Origin: Sphingopyxis sp. OPL5
Lineage (GTDB): Bacteria; Pseudomonadota; Alphaproteobacteria; Sphingomonadales; Sphingomonadaceae
NCBI RefSeq assembly: GCF_003797775.2
Contig: NZ_CP060725.1
Location: forward strand, 3,032,001 to 3,096,000
Length of the DNA stretch: 64,000 nucleotides
Direction of reading: 5' to 3'
The notes beneath the pieces were generated by a model. That model searched no databases. It saw nothing but the letters and a program-made list of their open reading frames with translations, and was not told where the DNA came from. A program made the position numbers and the translations under genes. This document shows, piece after piece, positions 50,929 to 59,921 of the stretch. Numbering within the stretch: the first letter of the stretch is position 1; every line of letters starts with the position of its first letter.

Positions 50929-52125
50929 CTAAATCACACCTACGATACCGGCGTCGATCAGCCGCGCGATCTCGCCCGACGGCAGCGACAGGCGCTCTGC
51001 GAGGATTTCTTCGCTATGCTGGCCGTTGCGCGGGGCCGCAGCGGGCGGTACGCGTTCGGCCTGCGGAATAGTCGCAAAGGCGCCCGCGGCGGGATAGGCA
51101 AAGCCGCTGGGGTTGGCCGCCGCACCGAAGATTGGGTTGTCCGCGACGAGCGCGGGATCGTTCGCGGCGTCGAGCATCGTGCGATAGGGCGAATGGACGA
51201 TCCCGCCCGCGTCGAAGGCGGCGGCGAGGTCGACATGATCGCGCGCGGCGATGGCGGCCTCGAACAACGGATAGAGCGCGTCGCGATGGTCGAAACGCAG
51301 CCCGTCGTCCTTGGCGAAGGACACGCCGCGCGCCGTTTCGATCGCGGCGACCGCGTCGCCGAGATCCAATGCGGCGATCAAATTCGCCCATTGCCGCGGG
51401 GTGACGACGACGATCATCGTCCGCTCCCCGTCGCGCGTCACGAAGTCGCGGCCGAACAGGCCATAGACGGCGTTGCCGAGCCGCGGGCGGTTCGCCCCGC
51501 CGTACATCACCTCGGCGATGCCGCCGAGATTGGCGACGGTGCCGATCGCGATGTCGGAGAGCGGCAGCCGCACCTCGCCGCCTTCGCCGGTCGCGGCGCG
51601 CCGCTGGATCGCCGCCATCAGTGCGAAGGCGGCATAGGCGCCGGTGAGCAGATCCCAGGCGGGCAGCACATGATTGACCGGTTCGGGACCATTACCGGTG
51701 AGCATCGGATAACCGACCGAATTGTTGACCGTATAGTCGAGCGCGGGCGAACCGTCGGCCCAGCCCATCACGCGGACGGTGACCAGGTCGGGGCGGCCTT
51801 CCGCCAGTAGCTCGTGCGACAGGAAGCCGCCGACGGGGAAGTTGGTGACGAACTGGCCCGTCGCGCGGACCAGCGCCTGCAACAGTTCGCGCCCCTCGGG
51901 CCGGCCGAGGTCGAGCGCGACCGACTTTTTCGCGCGGTTGAGATTCTCCCAATAAAGGGAGTCGTTGTTCTCGGTGACCGGCCAGCGGCGGAAATCGGGG
52001 CCGCCGCCGATCTGGTCGACGCGGATCACTTCCGCCCCCATCTGTGCGAGATAAAGGCCCGCCGTCGGCGAGGCGACGAAAGACGACGCCTCTATGACCG
52101 AGAGATTGGGAAGGAGGTTATACAT
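50929..52125 (-). CDS. Family III CoA transferase (CaiB/BaiF)
   Basis: This 398-aa transferase moves CoA between acids. The family N-terminal block LSVIEASSFVASPTAGLYLA, then MGAEVIRVDQIGGG and the nucleophile-region Asp (GDRT-like) pattern are recognisable, and the fold's interlocked dimer style is implied by the length. Such enzymes activate or recycle acids in bile-acid, steroid and racemase pathways. It fits the beta-oxidation cluster here; its acid is unknown. Confidence 0.9.
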   Translation of the reverse strand: MYNLLPNLSVIEASSFVASPTAGLYLAQMGAEVIRVDQIGGGPDFRRWPVTENNDSLYWENLNRAKKSVALDLGRPEGRELLQALVRATGQFVTNFPVGGFLSHELLAEGRPDLVTVRVMGWADGSPALDYTVNNSVGYPMLTGNGPEPVNHVLPAWDLLTGAYAAFALMAAIQRRAATGEGGEVRLPLSDIAIGTVANLGGIAEVMYGGANRPRLGNAVYGLFGRDFVTRDGERTMIVVVTPRQWANLIAALDLGDAVAAIETARGVSFAKDDGLRFDHRDALYPLFEAAIAARDHVDLAAAFDAGGIVHSPYRTMLDAANDPALVADNPIFGAAANPSGFAYPAAGAFATIPQAERVPPAAAPRNGQHSEEILAERLSLPSGEIARLIDAGIVGVI

Positions 52126-52131
52126 GCATCA

Positions 52132-52220
52132 CCGCTCCCCGACGAAAGCCGGGGCCCAGAGCGTCATGGAGCCACGGCTGCCCGGTGCCGCATGGGTCCC
52201 GGCTTTCGCCGGGGAGCGGC
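52132..52220. repeat. Intergenic inverted repeat, GCTCCCCGACGAAAGCCGGGG family
   Basis: Near-inverse arms at 52132-52154 and 52199-52219 lie between the CoA transferase and SCP2-thiolase genes. The family differs from the other repeats in this window. Confidence 0.8.
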
Positions 52221-52226
52221 ATTAGC

Positions 52227-53432
52227 TCAGGCATCGGCTCGCCCGATGATCGCGATCGACGACACATTCTGGTTCGGCATGCCGCCCAGATTATGGCTGA
52301 GCGCAAACACCGGACTATCCTGCCGCTGCCGCTCGCCCGCGCGCCCCAAAATCTGCAGGTAATTTTCGTAAATCATCCGCAGCCCCGAGGCGCCGATCGG
52401 GTGGCCGAAACATTTGAGCCCGCCGTCGATCTGGCACGGGATCGCGCCGTCGCTATCGTAGAAGCCGTCGAGCACGTCGCGCCAGCCCTGGCCTTCCTTC
52501 GAGATGTGCAGATCCTCCATCGTCACCAGTTCGGTGACCGAGAAACAGTCATGAACCTCGATCAGGCTGAGCTGCGACCGCGGATCGGTGATCCCCGCCT
52601 CGTCATAGGCCTTGGTCGCGGCGACGCGCGTGGTGTGGAAATAGCTGCCGTTCCAGCCCTGCGCCTGCATCTCCCACCCGTTCGAGGTCGCGAGCTGCAG
52701 CGCCTTCACCGTCACGATGTCGGTCTTGCCGAGTGCGCGGGCGATTTCGGGGGTGGTGACGATCGCGCAGGCGGCGCCGTCGCTGACCCCGCAGCAGTCG
52801 AACAGGCCGAGCGGTTCGGCGATCATCGGCGCGTTCAGCACCTGCTCCATCGTCACCGCTTTCTGCAGATGCGCCTTGGGGTTCTTTGCGCCATTGGCAT
52901 GGCTCTTGACCGAGACATGCGCCATCGCGCGCTTGAGGTCGTCCTTGCCGACGCCATGGACACCGCGATAGGCGCTGGCGAGCTGGGCGAAATTGCCCGG
53001 CGCCGAGCCGGTGATGCCGACCATGTCGTGCGTCGTGCCGCGGGTGCGGACGGGCAGCCCGCCATAGCCGGTGTCCTTGAGCTTTTCGGCGCCCATCGCG
53101 AGCGCGATATCGCACGCGCCCGAGGCGACGGCATAGACCGCGCCGCGAAAGCTTTCGGTGCCGCTGGCGCAATAATTTTCGACCTTGGTAACGCCGATGT
53201 CGGGCAGGCGCAGCGCGACCGCGAGCGGGATGCCGCTCGGCCCGATATTCTGCGCGTCGAACGCGGCGCCGAGCCAGGCGGCGTCGATCTGGCTCGCCTC
53301 GATCCCGGCGTCGGCCATCGCCTCTTCATAGGCTTCGAGCATGAGCTGGTCTTCGTCCTTGTCCCAGCGTTCGCCGAACTTGGCGCAGCCCATGCCCAAA
53401 ATGGCGACCTTGTCGCGGATACCCTTGGCCAT
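52227..53432 (-). CDS. SCP2-type thiolase/lipid-transfer protein
   Basis: This 401-aa enzyme belongs to the thiolase superfamily, SCP2-thiolase subgroup: ENYCASGTESFRGA carries the nucleophile Cys near 88, LIEVHDCFSVTELV a later conserved His/Cys region, and GGLKCFGHPIGASGLR the His motif. Mycobacterial steroid side-chain enzymes (Ltp1/Ltp2) are of this type; they act with a DUF35 partner as thiolase or retro-aldolase. The downstream-encoded DUF35-bearing fusion at 53629 makes that partnership plausible here. Confidence 0.92.
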   Translation of the reverse strand: MAKGIRDKVAILGMGCAKFGERWDKDEDQLMLEAYEEAMADAGIEASQIDAAWLGAAFDAQNIGPSGIPLAVALRLPDIGVTKVENYCASGTESFRGAVYAVASGACDIALAMGAEKLKDTGYGGLPVRTRGTTHDMVGITGSAPGNFAQLASAYRGVHGVGKDDLKRAMAHVSVKSHANGAKNPKAHLQKAVTMEQVLNAPMIAEPLGLFDCCGVSDGAACAIVTTPEIARALGKTDIVTVKALQLATSNGWEMQAQGWNGSYFHTTRVAATKAYDEAGITDPRSQLSLIEVHDCFSVTELVTMEDLHISKEGQGWRDVLDGFYDSDGAIPCQIDGGLKCFGHPIGASGLRMIYENYLQILGRAGERQRQDSPVFALSHNLGGMPNQNVSSIAIIGRADA

Positions 53433-53452
53433 AAATAAACCTCCAACTAACC

Positions 53453-53628
53453 CCCTCTCCCCTTGAGGGAGAGGGTTGCGAAGACTTGCGAGCTTGCTCG
53501 CTAGTCGTAGCTGGGTGAGGGGTTGCGGTCCAAAGGACCGCGCGAGCTTCGCTCACAACCCCTCATCCAAGTCCGCCTCATCGCTTCGCGATAAGGCTCC
53601 CTATCCTTCTCCCTCAAGGGGAGAAGGA
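53453..53628. repeat. Intergenic inverted-repeat element, CTCCCTCAAGGGGAG family, copy 2
   Basis: A roughly 175-base imperfect palindrome, opposite in orientation to the copy at 34658-34838 and closely similar (shared CTTGAGGGAGA, GGTTGCG and CCTCATCC blocks). It fills the whole gap between the SCP2-thiolase and the HMGS-DUF35 gene. Confidence 0.85.
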
Positions 53629-55068
53629 TCAAAACGCCGGCGCGGCCTTCCAGAAATAGCGGCGGAACCCGCGGTTCTCGTCAAACGCCTTGATGCGGAA
53701 CATCATCCGCAAATCGGCGCCGACGTCGAGTGCGCCGCCCGCAAAATCGGTGAACTCGGTCATCATGCGCCCGCCGCCGACAAAGTCGATATTGCCATAA
53801 TAGCTCGGCGGGTCGGGCGAGTAGGTGAGCGCGTCGGCGGTCCAGGTCATCACCTTGGCGGGCACTTCGGCCAGCGGATAATCCTCCTGCGTGCCGACCG
53901 CATGGTCGTTGGCGTTGACGCTGACCTCGCTCTTCGGGAATTGCACCGTCCCGGTCTTGGTACAGCGCCCGCCGACAAGCCCAAGCACCGCCTTGCGGTT
54001 GCGCCACAAGGCGGTCAGCGCGGTCTTGCTGTCATGCTCGGCGCGCGCACCGCGGTCGAGCTGAAGCAGTCCGCGATGGAACAGATATTTGGCGTAGTTC
54101 GTCGACTCGTTGCGCCGCGCGAGCCAGCCCGAGACACCGAGCCGCGGTTTGATCGAACCGATCTTGTCGGTGACCTCGAACAGCAGCAGGTCGCAGCCCT
54201 GCCCGAAACTCGCGAGCAGGATGCGCTCGCCGGCCTTGGCGGTTTCGAGCGCCGCGCTTAGCATCACCAGCGCATGCGCGGCGCCGGCATGGCCGAGCGT
54301 CGCGGTGAGGGCGTCGGCGACCGTGCTATCTGCAACCCCGGCCTTTTTCGCGAGCATTTCGGGCACGCCCTTGACCGCGACGGGCACCAGGAAATGGTCG
54401 ATCGCGTCGCCCTTCACGCCCGCCTTGGTCAGCAAAGCGGCGATCGCCGGGGTCATGATCCTGGCGAATCCCTCGTCGCGGACCCAGCGCGCTTCCCAGT
54501 CATAGTCGTGCGCTTCGCCCGCCTCGCGGAAATGATCGACGAAATCGACCGTGACGCTGTGGCTGGCGACCAGCTTGGCGAGCGGTTCCCCGGTGCCGAC
54601 GAGCACCGCCGCCGCCGCGTCGCCGCTGGTCATCTCGCGCTCCGATGCGGGTTTGGGGGTGGTGATTTCGGCGGCGGTCACCAGCGTCGTTTCGCTGCCG
54701 CCGAGCGCGGCGAGCAGCGCGGATGTCGCCGCGCGCTGCGATCCCGCGACGTCCAGCGCGCCGACCGCATCGGGCAGGTTCAGCGCTTCCTTGACGATCC
54801 CCGCATTCTGGCGGTCGGCGAAGGGCAGGGTGGTCGAGGCGATGACAACGCGCTCGACCTTGGTCCGATCGATGCCGTCCAGCGCATCGCGTGCGGCTTC
54901 GAGCGCCATGGTGACGCTGTCCTCGTCCCAGTTGGCGACGGCCTTTTCACCCTTGGCGAGCCCGCGCAGGCCGCCGGCGAACCAGCCGTTCGTCGCGTGG
55001 ATCGCGCTGCGCTGCAGCCGGGTGATCGGCACATAGGCGCCGAACGACAGGATTCCGAACTCGCTCAT
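53629..55068 (-). CDS. HMG-CoA synthase/KAS III-like protein fused to a DUF35 OB-fold domain
   Basis: This 479-aa protein has a thiolase-fold N-terminal part (about 1-320; LEAARDALDGIDRTKVERVV, then TLGHAGAAHALVML) and a C-terminal DUF35-like region after about 340. The latter has GGRCTKTGTVQFPKSE where typical members have a CxxC zinc ribbon; only one Cys remains. The nucleophile Cys of KAS III/HMG-CoA synthase is absent: the equivalent stretch reads DVAGSQRAATSALLAAL. It is probably non-catalytic, a scaffold for the SCP2 thiolase next door. It overlaps the MaoC gene by four bases. Confidence 0.75.
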   Translation of the reverse strand: MSEFGILSFGAYVPITRLQRSAIHATNGWFAGGLRGLAKGEKAVANWDEDSVTMALEAARDALDGIDRTKVERVVIASTTLPFADRQNAGIVKEALNLPDAVGALDVAGSQRAATSALLAALGGSETTLVTAAEITTPKPASEREMTSGDAAAAVLVGTGEPLAKLVASHSVTVDFVDHFREAGEAHDYDWEARWVRDEGFARIMTPAIAALLTKAGVKGDAIDHFLVPVAVKGVPEMLAKKAGVADSTVADALTATLGHAGAAHALVMLSAALETAKAGERILLASFGQGCDLLLFEVTDKIGSIKPRLGVSGWLARRNESTNYAKYLFHRGLLQLDRGARAEHDSKTALTALWRNRKAVLGLVGGRCTKTGTVQFPKSEVSVNANDHAVGTQEDYPLAEVPAKVMTWTADALTYSPDPPSYYGNIDFVGGGRMMTEFTDFAGGALDVGADLRMMFRIKAFDENRGFRRYFWKAAPAF

Positions 55069-55901
55069 GCCGTCTCCGCATAGCCGTTGGTGAAGATGAT
55101 CTTGTCGCGCTCGACGACGCGGGCGCGGAAGGCGAGCTTGCCACCTTCCTCGTCCCAGATCGAGGTCTCGATCGTTTCGCCGGGGTAGACCGGCGACGAA
55201 AAGCGGCCGTCGAGGCGCTTGAGGCGCGCGGGTTCGTTGCCGCAGCGCGCCGCGAGCAGCGCGCGGCCAATTACGCCATAGGTGGCAAGGCCATGCAGGA
55301 TCGGTCCGTCGAACCCCGCACCCGTCGCGACGTCGCTATCGATGTGCAGCGGATTGAGGTCGCCCGACAGCCGATAGATTTGCGCTTGGTTCGCCGCGGT
55401 TGTCAGCGTCAAGACGCTGTCGGGGGCGCGGTCGGGCACCTGGTGCGGCACCGGCGCACCCTCGCTCGATCCGCCAAAGCCGCCGTCGCCGCGCAGGAAG
55501 GTCACCGCGCGCGACGTCGCCAGATGCGTGCCCGCGCCGTCGTGGATCTCGCGCGCCACCAGCGCCAGCGCGCCCTTGTCGGCGCCCTTGTCGAACAAGG
55601 CCTCGATCCGCGTCGAGCCGACAATCTCGCCCTCGACCGGAAGCGGCGCGTGCAGGATCGTCGACTGTTCGCCGTGCAGCACCTTTTGCCAGTTCGCCCC
55701 GAGCGCCGGATCGCGCCAGATGAAGCCGGGATAACCCAGCGTCACCGCCATCGTCGGCAGCGCCTTCAGCCGTTCCTCGAACAGGAAGTCGAGTTCACTC
55801 GCCCCGACGCCGAGCGCGTAGAGGATCGTATCGCGCTTGGTCAGCGTCTGCCGCGTGACGATCGGCGGCATCGACAGCAGCTTGTCGGGGTCGATCGTCA
55901 T
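55065..55901 (-). CDS. MaoC-like enoyl-CoA hydratase
   Basis: This 278-aa double hot-dog protein contains the hydratase 2 motif YRLSGDLNPLHIDSDVA with GPILHGLATYG in the second half. It hydrates an enoyl-CoA, as in multifunctional enzyme 2 of peroxisomes, whose dehydrogenase half is matched by the SDR gene just upstream. Its start overlaps the SDR stop at 55901, indicating coupled translation. Confidence 0.93.
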   Translation of the reverse strand: MTIDPDKLLSMPPIVTRQTLTKRDTILYALGVGASELDFLFEERLKALPTMAVTLGYPGFIWRDPALGANWQKVLHGEQSTILHAPLPVEGEIVGSTRIEALFDKGADKGALALVAREIHDGAGTHLATSRAVTFLRGDGGFGGSSEGAPVPHQVPDRAPDSVLTLTTAANQAQIYRLSGDLNPLHIDSDVATGAGFDGPILHGLATYGVIGRALLAARCGNEPARLKRLDGRFSSPVYPGETIETSIWDEEGGKLAFRARVVERDKIIFTNGYAETA

Positions 55902-56815
55902 CAGATCGGGTCGTAGCCGAAGACGTCTCCCGAACGCTCGGCCGGGTCGGCGAAGCTGCCGCGGAACGCCGGCAGCATTTCGTCGGCGATCGCCTGCGGC
56001 GTCCAGCCCTCATTCTTCTGCATCGAGCGGATCGGGCGCGGCTTGGAGAAGAGGAAAATCTCGTTCTTGCGCACGCCGAAGACCTGGTTCGACACCTCCT
56101 GTGACGCGTCGCTGGCGAGGAAGGCGACGAGCGGGGCGATCTTGTCGGCGGTCATCGTCTTCATGCGCTCGATACGCAGCGCTTCGGCTTCATTGGTCGC
56201 GGGGATCGTCGCGATCAGCCGGCTCCACGCAAAGGGCGCGATGCAGTTCGAGCGCACCCCGGCGCGCGCCATGTCGAGCGCGATCGATTGCGACAGCCCG
56301 ACGATGCCCAGCTTCGCCGCCGAATAATTGGCCTGGCCGAAATTGCCGATCAGCCCGCTGGTCGAGGTGAAGTGGATAAAACTGCCCGACTGCTGGTCGC
56401 GAAAATAGGGCGTCGCGGCCTTCGACACGTTGAAACAGCCGTTGAGGTGAACGTCGATGACGGCATTCCAATCCTCGTGGCTCATCTTGTGCCAGATGCG
56501 GTCGCGCAGGATGCCGGCGTTGTTGACCACCGCGTCGATGCGACCGAACGCCTGCACCGCATCCTCGATGATGCTCGCCGCGCCCTTGGGGTCCGAGACG
56601 CTGGCGCCGTTGGCCAGCGCCTTGCCGCCGGCGGCCTTGATGTCGTTGACGGTTTCCTGCGCGGGGCTCAGGTCGGCGCCTTCGCCCTCGGCGCTGCCGC
56701 CGAGGTCGTTGACGACGACCGATGCGCCTTCCTTCGCGCAGAGCAGCGCGATTTCGCGCCCGACGCCGCGTCCCGCGCCCGTCACCGCGACCACCTTGCC
56801 GTCCAGCATACCCAT
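55901..56815 (-). CDS. SDR, 3-hydroxyacyl-CoA dehydrogenase (MFE-2 type)
   Basis: This 304-aa SDR has VAVTGAGRGVGREIALL, NNAGILRD, the Ser of HFTSTSGLIGN and YSAAKLG. The longer loop VVVNDLGGSAEGEG and the terminal extension with ADEMLPAFRGSFADP match the dehydrogenase domain of MFE-2 enzymes. It oxidises 3-hydroxyacyl-CoA to the keto form. It leads the minus-strand beta-oxidation run and faces the IclR gene. Confidence 0.93.
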   Translation of the reverse strand: MGMLDGKVVAVTGAGRGVGREIALLCAKEGASVVVNDLGGSAEGEGADLSPAQETVNDIKAAGGKALANGASVSDPKGAASIIEDAVQAFGRIDAVVNNAGILRDRIWHKMSHEDWNAVIDVHLNGCFNVSKAATPYFRDQQSGSFIHFTSTSGLIGNFGQANYSAAKLGIVGLSQSIALDMARAGVRSNCIAPFAWSRLIATIPATNEAEALRIERMKTMTADKIAPLVAFLASDASQEVSNQVFGVRKNEIFLFSKPRPIRSMQKNEGWTPQAIADEMLPAFRGSFADPAERSGDVFGYDPI

Positions 56816-56886
56816 GCGACTCTCCCTTGATTGGCTGAGGATCGGCTAGTTGAGCTTTCCGGAATATTCAATATAAAGAATAGTGA

Positions 56887-56902
56887 TTTCATATTTGTGA
56901 AA
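56887..56902. promoter_or_regulatory. Candidate IclR operator, TTTCA-TATTTG-TGAAA
   Basis: Perfect 5-base arms with a 6-base spacer lie between the divergent SDR and IclR starts. The palindromic GGAATATTC region at 56861-56869 is close by. Both are AT-rich islands in a GC-rich window, as promoters would be. Confidence 0.4.
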
Positions 56903-56912
56903 AGAGGCGCGT

Positions 56913-57644
56913 GTGGCAGGTGAAGTTCGGTCGGTGTCTCAGGCGTTCGCGGTGCTGCGGCTGCTCGCCGACAGCGATCCGCTCACGCTGTCGGACATCG
57001 GTCGCTCGCTCGGACTCGGCGCCTCCTCCTGTTTCAACCTGCTCGGAACATTGGTCGCCGAAGGTGCTGTGGTGCGCGACCAGCCGGGCAAGCGCTATCG
57101 TCTGTCCGATGGCTGGGCGCGGGCGGGGCTGCTCCGCGACGGCGATGCGCGGCGAATGATCGACCGGCTGCGCCCGCTGATGGCGCGCTTCGCGCAGGCG
57201 CATGAAGTGACCACCGGCCTGTGGCAGGTCGCGTCGCGCGACCGGTTGCAACTCGTCGCGCACGCCGAGAGCAAGGCGGTGCTGCGCATCCACCTCGCGC
57301 AGGGCCAGCGCCAGCCGCTCGGCGGCGGCGCCGTCGGGCGCGCGATCGCGGCGGCGCAGGCGCCGGGCGACGAGGAGGTCGCACGGCGCTTTGCCGCAGT
57401 GCGCTGGGAAAAGGCGATCGCCTTCGCCGATTATCGTGAGCAGGTGCGGGTTGCGAGCGGGACCGGCTTCGCGGTCGACGACGGCTATACCCATATCGGC
57501 ATCTGCACGCTCGCGGCGGTCATCCCGCAGCGCGGCGCCGAATATTGCCTGTCGGCGAGCTGCTTCGCGGGGGTCCGAAAATCGGCCGACCTGACCGCGC
57601 TGGGTAGGGCGCTGGTCGATCTGGCGGACTCGGCGGTCGCCTAG
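56913..57644 (+). CDS. IclR family transcriptional regulator
   Basis: This 243-aa regulator has an N-terminal winged helix (VSQAFAVLRLLADSD, then LTLSDIGRSLGLGASSCFNLL and RDQPGKRYRLSDGW) and a C-terminal GAF-type ligand domain (TGFAVDDGYTHIGICTLAAVI). GTG at 56913 is preceded by AAGAGG. It is divergent from the beta-oxidation run and most likely controls it in response to a CoA-linked or acid metabolite. It converges with tlpA by a four-base overlap. Confidence 0.92.
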   Translation: MAGEVRSVSQAFAVLRLLADSDPLTLSDIGRSLGLGASSCFNLLGTLVAEGAVVRDQPGKRYRLSDGWARAGLLRDGDARRMIDRLRPLMARFAQAHEVTTGLWQVASRDRLQLVAHAESKAVLRIHLAQGQRQPLGGGAVGRAIAAAQAPGDEEVARRFAAVRWEKAIAFADYREQVRVASGTGFAVDDGYTHIGICTLAAVIPQRGAEYCLSASCFAGVRKSADLTALGRALVDLADSAVA

Positions 57645-58270
57645 GCCCCGGCCTCGGCGAGCAGCGCCTTTGCCTCGGTACCCTGCCAGTCGATCGCGCC
57701 GATGATGCGCCAGACCTCGCGCCCCTCGGCATCGTAAAGGATCGTCGTCGGCAGCGCGCTGTTATAGGCGAGGAGCAGGCCGTTTTCGGGGTCGAGATAG
57801 GGCTGGAGCGTCGTCAGCCCCGCGGTCTGGAACCACGGATCGACGACCTTGGCGCCCTGCAGATCCTGTGCGACCGCGATCACCGTGAGCTTGTCGGCCT
57901 GCGCGGCGGCGAGCTTGTCGAGCGTCGGCATTTCGGCGACACACGGCGCGCACCAGGTCGCCCACAGATTGACGAGCAACGGCTTGCCGCGGAACGCCGC
58001 GAGCGTCGTCGGCGCATCGTCGGGGCCGACGAAGGTCGCGGCGGGGGCGGCCTTGCCCTTGTTCTCGCGCATCACCTGGTGGACGAAGCGTTCGACGCCC
58101 GCACCCTTCGCTTGCGCGCCCGAAACATTTGCTTGGCCCGCTCCCGCTTGCTCCCCCGCAGCCTTTTCCCTATCGCAGCCCGCGATCGATCCGGCCAGAA
58201 ACACGGCGAGGATTGCAGGGACAAGGCTTGGGACGCGGCGGATGGCGGAATCTCCGAACAGCAACAGCAT
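57641..58270 (-). CDS. TlpA-like periplasmic thioredoxin lipoprotein
   Basis: This 209-aa protein begins [12 protein letters not shown] and a hydrophobic stretch ([17 protein letters not shown]) with lipobox GSIAGC, so it is probably an outer- or inner-membrane lipoprotein in the periplasm. The thioredoxin domain has the redox motif [13 protein letters not shown]. It resembles TlpA/ResA proteins that reduce apocytochrome c or scavenge disulfides. The start at 58270 overlaps the divergent argH start region, and no shorter start keeps the signal sequence. Confidence 0.9.
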   Translation of the reverse strand: MLLLFGDSAIRRVPSLVPAILAVFLAGSIAGCDREKAAGEQAGAGQANVSGAQAKGAGVERFVHQVMRENKGKAAPAATFVGPDDAPTTLAAFRGKPLLVNLWATWCAPCVAEMPTLDKLAAAQADKLTVIAVAQDLQGAKVVDPWFQTAGLTTLQPYLDPENGLLLAYNSALPTTILYDAEGREVWRIIGAIDWQGTEAKALLAEAGA

Positions 58271-59639
58271 GTGGGGCGGCCGCTTCGGTGCCGCTCCCGC
58301 GGCGATCATGCAAGAGATAAACGCGTCGATCCCCGTCGATAAGCGCCTGTGGGAAGAAGATATCGCGGCCAGCCGCGCGCATGCGGCGATGATCGGCGCG
58401 GCCGGGATCATCGCGGCCGACGATGCGGCGAAGATCGACGCCGGCCTCGCGCAGATCGCGGAGGAGTTCGCGGCGAACGGCGTGCCCGTCGACCTCGCGC
58501 TCGAAGATATTCACATGACTGTCGAATCGCGGCTGAAGGAGATCGTCGGCGAGGCCGCCGGGCGGCTCCATACCGCGCGTTCGCGCAACGATCAGGTCGC
58601 GACCGACTTCCGTCTTTGGACGCGCACCGCCTGCGCGCGCATCGACGACGGGTTGAAGGCGATCCAGACCGCGCTCCTCGCACGCGCCGACGAACATGCC
58701 GCCAGCATCATGCCGGGCTTCACCCACCTGCAGGTCGCGCAGCCGGTGACGCTTGGCCATCATCTGCTCGCCTATGTCGAGATGTTCGGTCGCGACCGGT
58801 CGCGCTTCGCCGATGCGGCGAAGCGGCTCAACGAATCGCCGCTTGGCGCCGCCGCGCTTGCGGGCACCAGCTTCCCGCTCGATCGCGCTGCGACCGCCGC
58901 TGCGCTCGGTTTCGACCGCCCGATGGCGAACAGCATCGACGCGGTGTCCGACCGCGACTTCGCACTGGAGTTTTGCGCCTCGGCCTCGATCGCCGCGATT
59001 CATCTGTCGCGGCTCGCCGAGGAAATCGTCATCTGGGCGAGCCAGCCCTTCGGCTTCATCAGCCTGCCCGACGCCTGGTCGACCGGCAGCTCGATCATGC
59101 CGCAAAAGCGCAACCCCGATGCCGCCGAACTGGTGCGCGGGCGGGCCGGCTTGCTGCTCGGGGCGTTCCAGCGCCTCGCCGTGATCGTGAAGGGCCTGCC
59201 GCTCACCTATTCGAAGGATCTGCAGGACGACAAGGAAACCGTCTTCGGCGCGTTCGACGCGCTCGCGCTGTCGCTCGCGGCGATGACCGGCATGGTCGAG
59301 ACCCTGACCTTCCGCACCGACCGCATGCGCGCGCTCGCGGCGTCGGGCTTCTCGACCGCGACCGACCTCGCCGACTGGCTGGTGCGCGAGGCGGGGGTGC
59401 CGTTCCGCGAGGCGCATCATATCGTCGGCGCCTGCGTGAAACGATCCGAGGAACTCGGCGTTGAGCTGTCGGCGCTGCCCGCCGAAGACGCCGCCGCCAT
59501 CCATGCCGCGGTGACGCCCGCGGCGCTGGCGGCGCTGACCGTCGAGGCATCGGTCGCCAGCCGCACCAGCTATGGCGGCACGGCACCCGAACGGGTAAGG
59601 CAGGCCATCGCAGCGGCACGCGCCGCGCTGGAGGATTAG
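58242..59639 (+). CDS. argH: Argininosuccinate lyase
   Basis: This 465-aa fumarase-superfamily enzyme splits argininosuccinate into arginine and fumarate, the last step of arginine synthesis. It has [20 protein letters not shown] at the start, [16 protein letters not shown], and the signature [19 protein letters not shown]. The ATG at 58242 gives nine residues before MWGGRF, as is usual in this group. It starts inside the coding start of the divergent tlpA gene and is followed by the LptM-like and lysA genes. Confidence 0.97.
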   Translation: MAESPNSNSMWGGRFGAAPAAIMQEINASIPVDKRLWEEDIAASRAHAAMIGAAGIIAADDAAKIDAGLAQIAEEFAANGVPVDLALEDIHMTVESRLKEIVGEAAGRLHTARSRNDQVATDFRLWTRTACARIDDGLKAIQTALLARADEHAASIMPGFTHLQVAQPVTLGHHLLAYVEMFGRDRSRFADAAKRLNESPLGAAALAGTSFPLDRAATAAALGFDRPMANSIDAVSDRDFALEFCASASIAAIHLSRLAEEIVIWASQPFGFISLPDAWSTGSSIMPQKRNPDAAELVRGRAGLLLGAFQRLAVIVKGLPLTYSKDLQDDKETVFGAFDALALSLAAMTGMVETLTFRTDRMRALAASGFSTATDLADWLVREAGVPFREAHHIVGACVKRSEELGVELSALPAEDAAAIHAAVTPAALAALTVEASVASRTSYGGTAPERVRQAIAAARAALED

Positions 59640-59642
59640 GAT

Positions 59643-59903
59643 ATGGCAACGGCGAAAGCCCTCGCACTGCTCGCGGCCGGTGCCGTTTGCGTCGCGGCGC
59701 TCGGCGCCTGCGGCAAGCAGGCGGACCTGAAGCCCGTCGCTGGCCAGGCCCCGCCGCCGCTGCCCGTCGGTGCCAAGAAACAACCAACCACGGAGGAACT
59801 CACGACGCCTGACGCGCAGGCCCGGCCCGCGCGCAGCGACGAACTTCTCAAACGGTCGGAACAGCGCGAACCCGACGATTTTGATTTGCCCCCTCCGGGC
59901 TGA
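59643..59903 (+). CDS. LptM-like small lipoprotein
   Basis: This 86-aa lipoprotein has a signal and lipobox (AALGACGKQADLKP), followed by a proline-rich disordered region. LptM (YifL) of Enterobacteria is a similar short lipoprotein with CG.KGPL.P after the Cys, and lies beside lysA in many Proteobacteria, as here. It helps LptDE assembly in E. coli. The match here is by position and motif only. Confidence 0.65.
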   Translation: MATAKALALLAAGAVCVAALGACGKQADLKPVAGQAPPPLPVGAKKQPTTEELTTPDAQARPARSDELLKRSEQREPDDFDLPPPG

Positions 59904-59921
59904 GTTTCAGGACTTTCTCCA

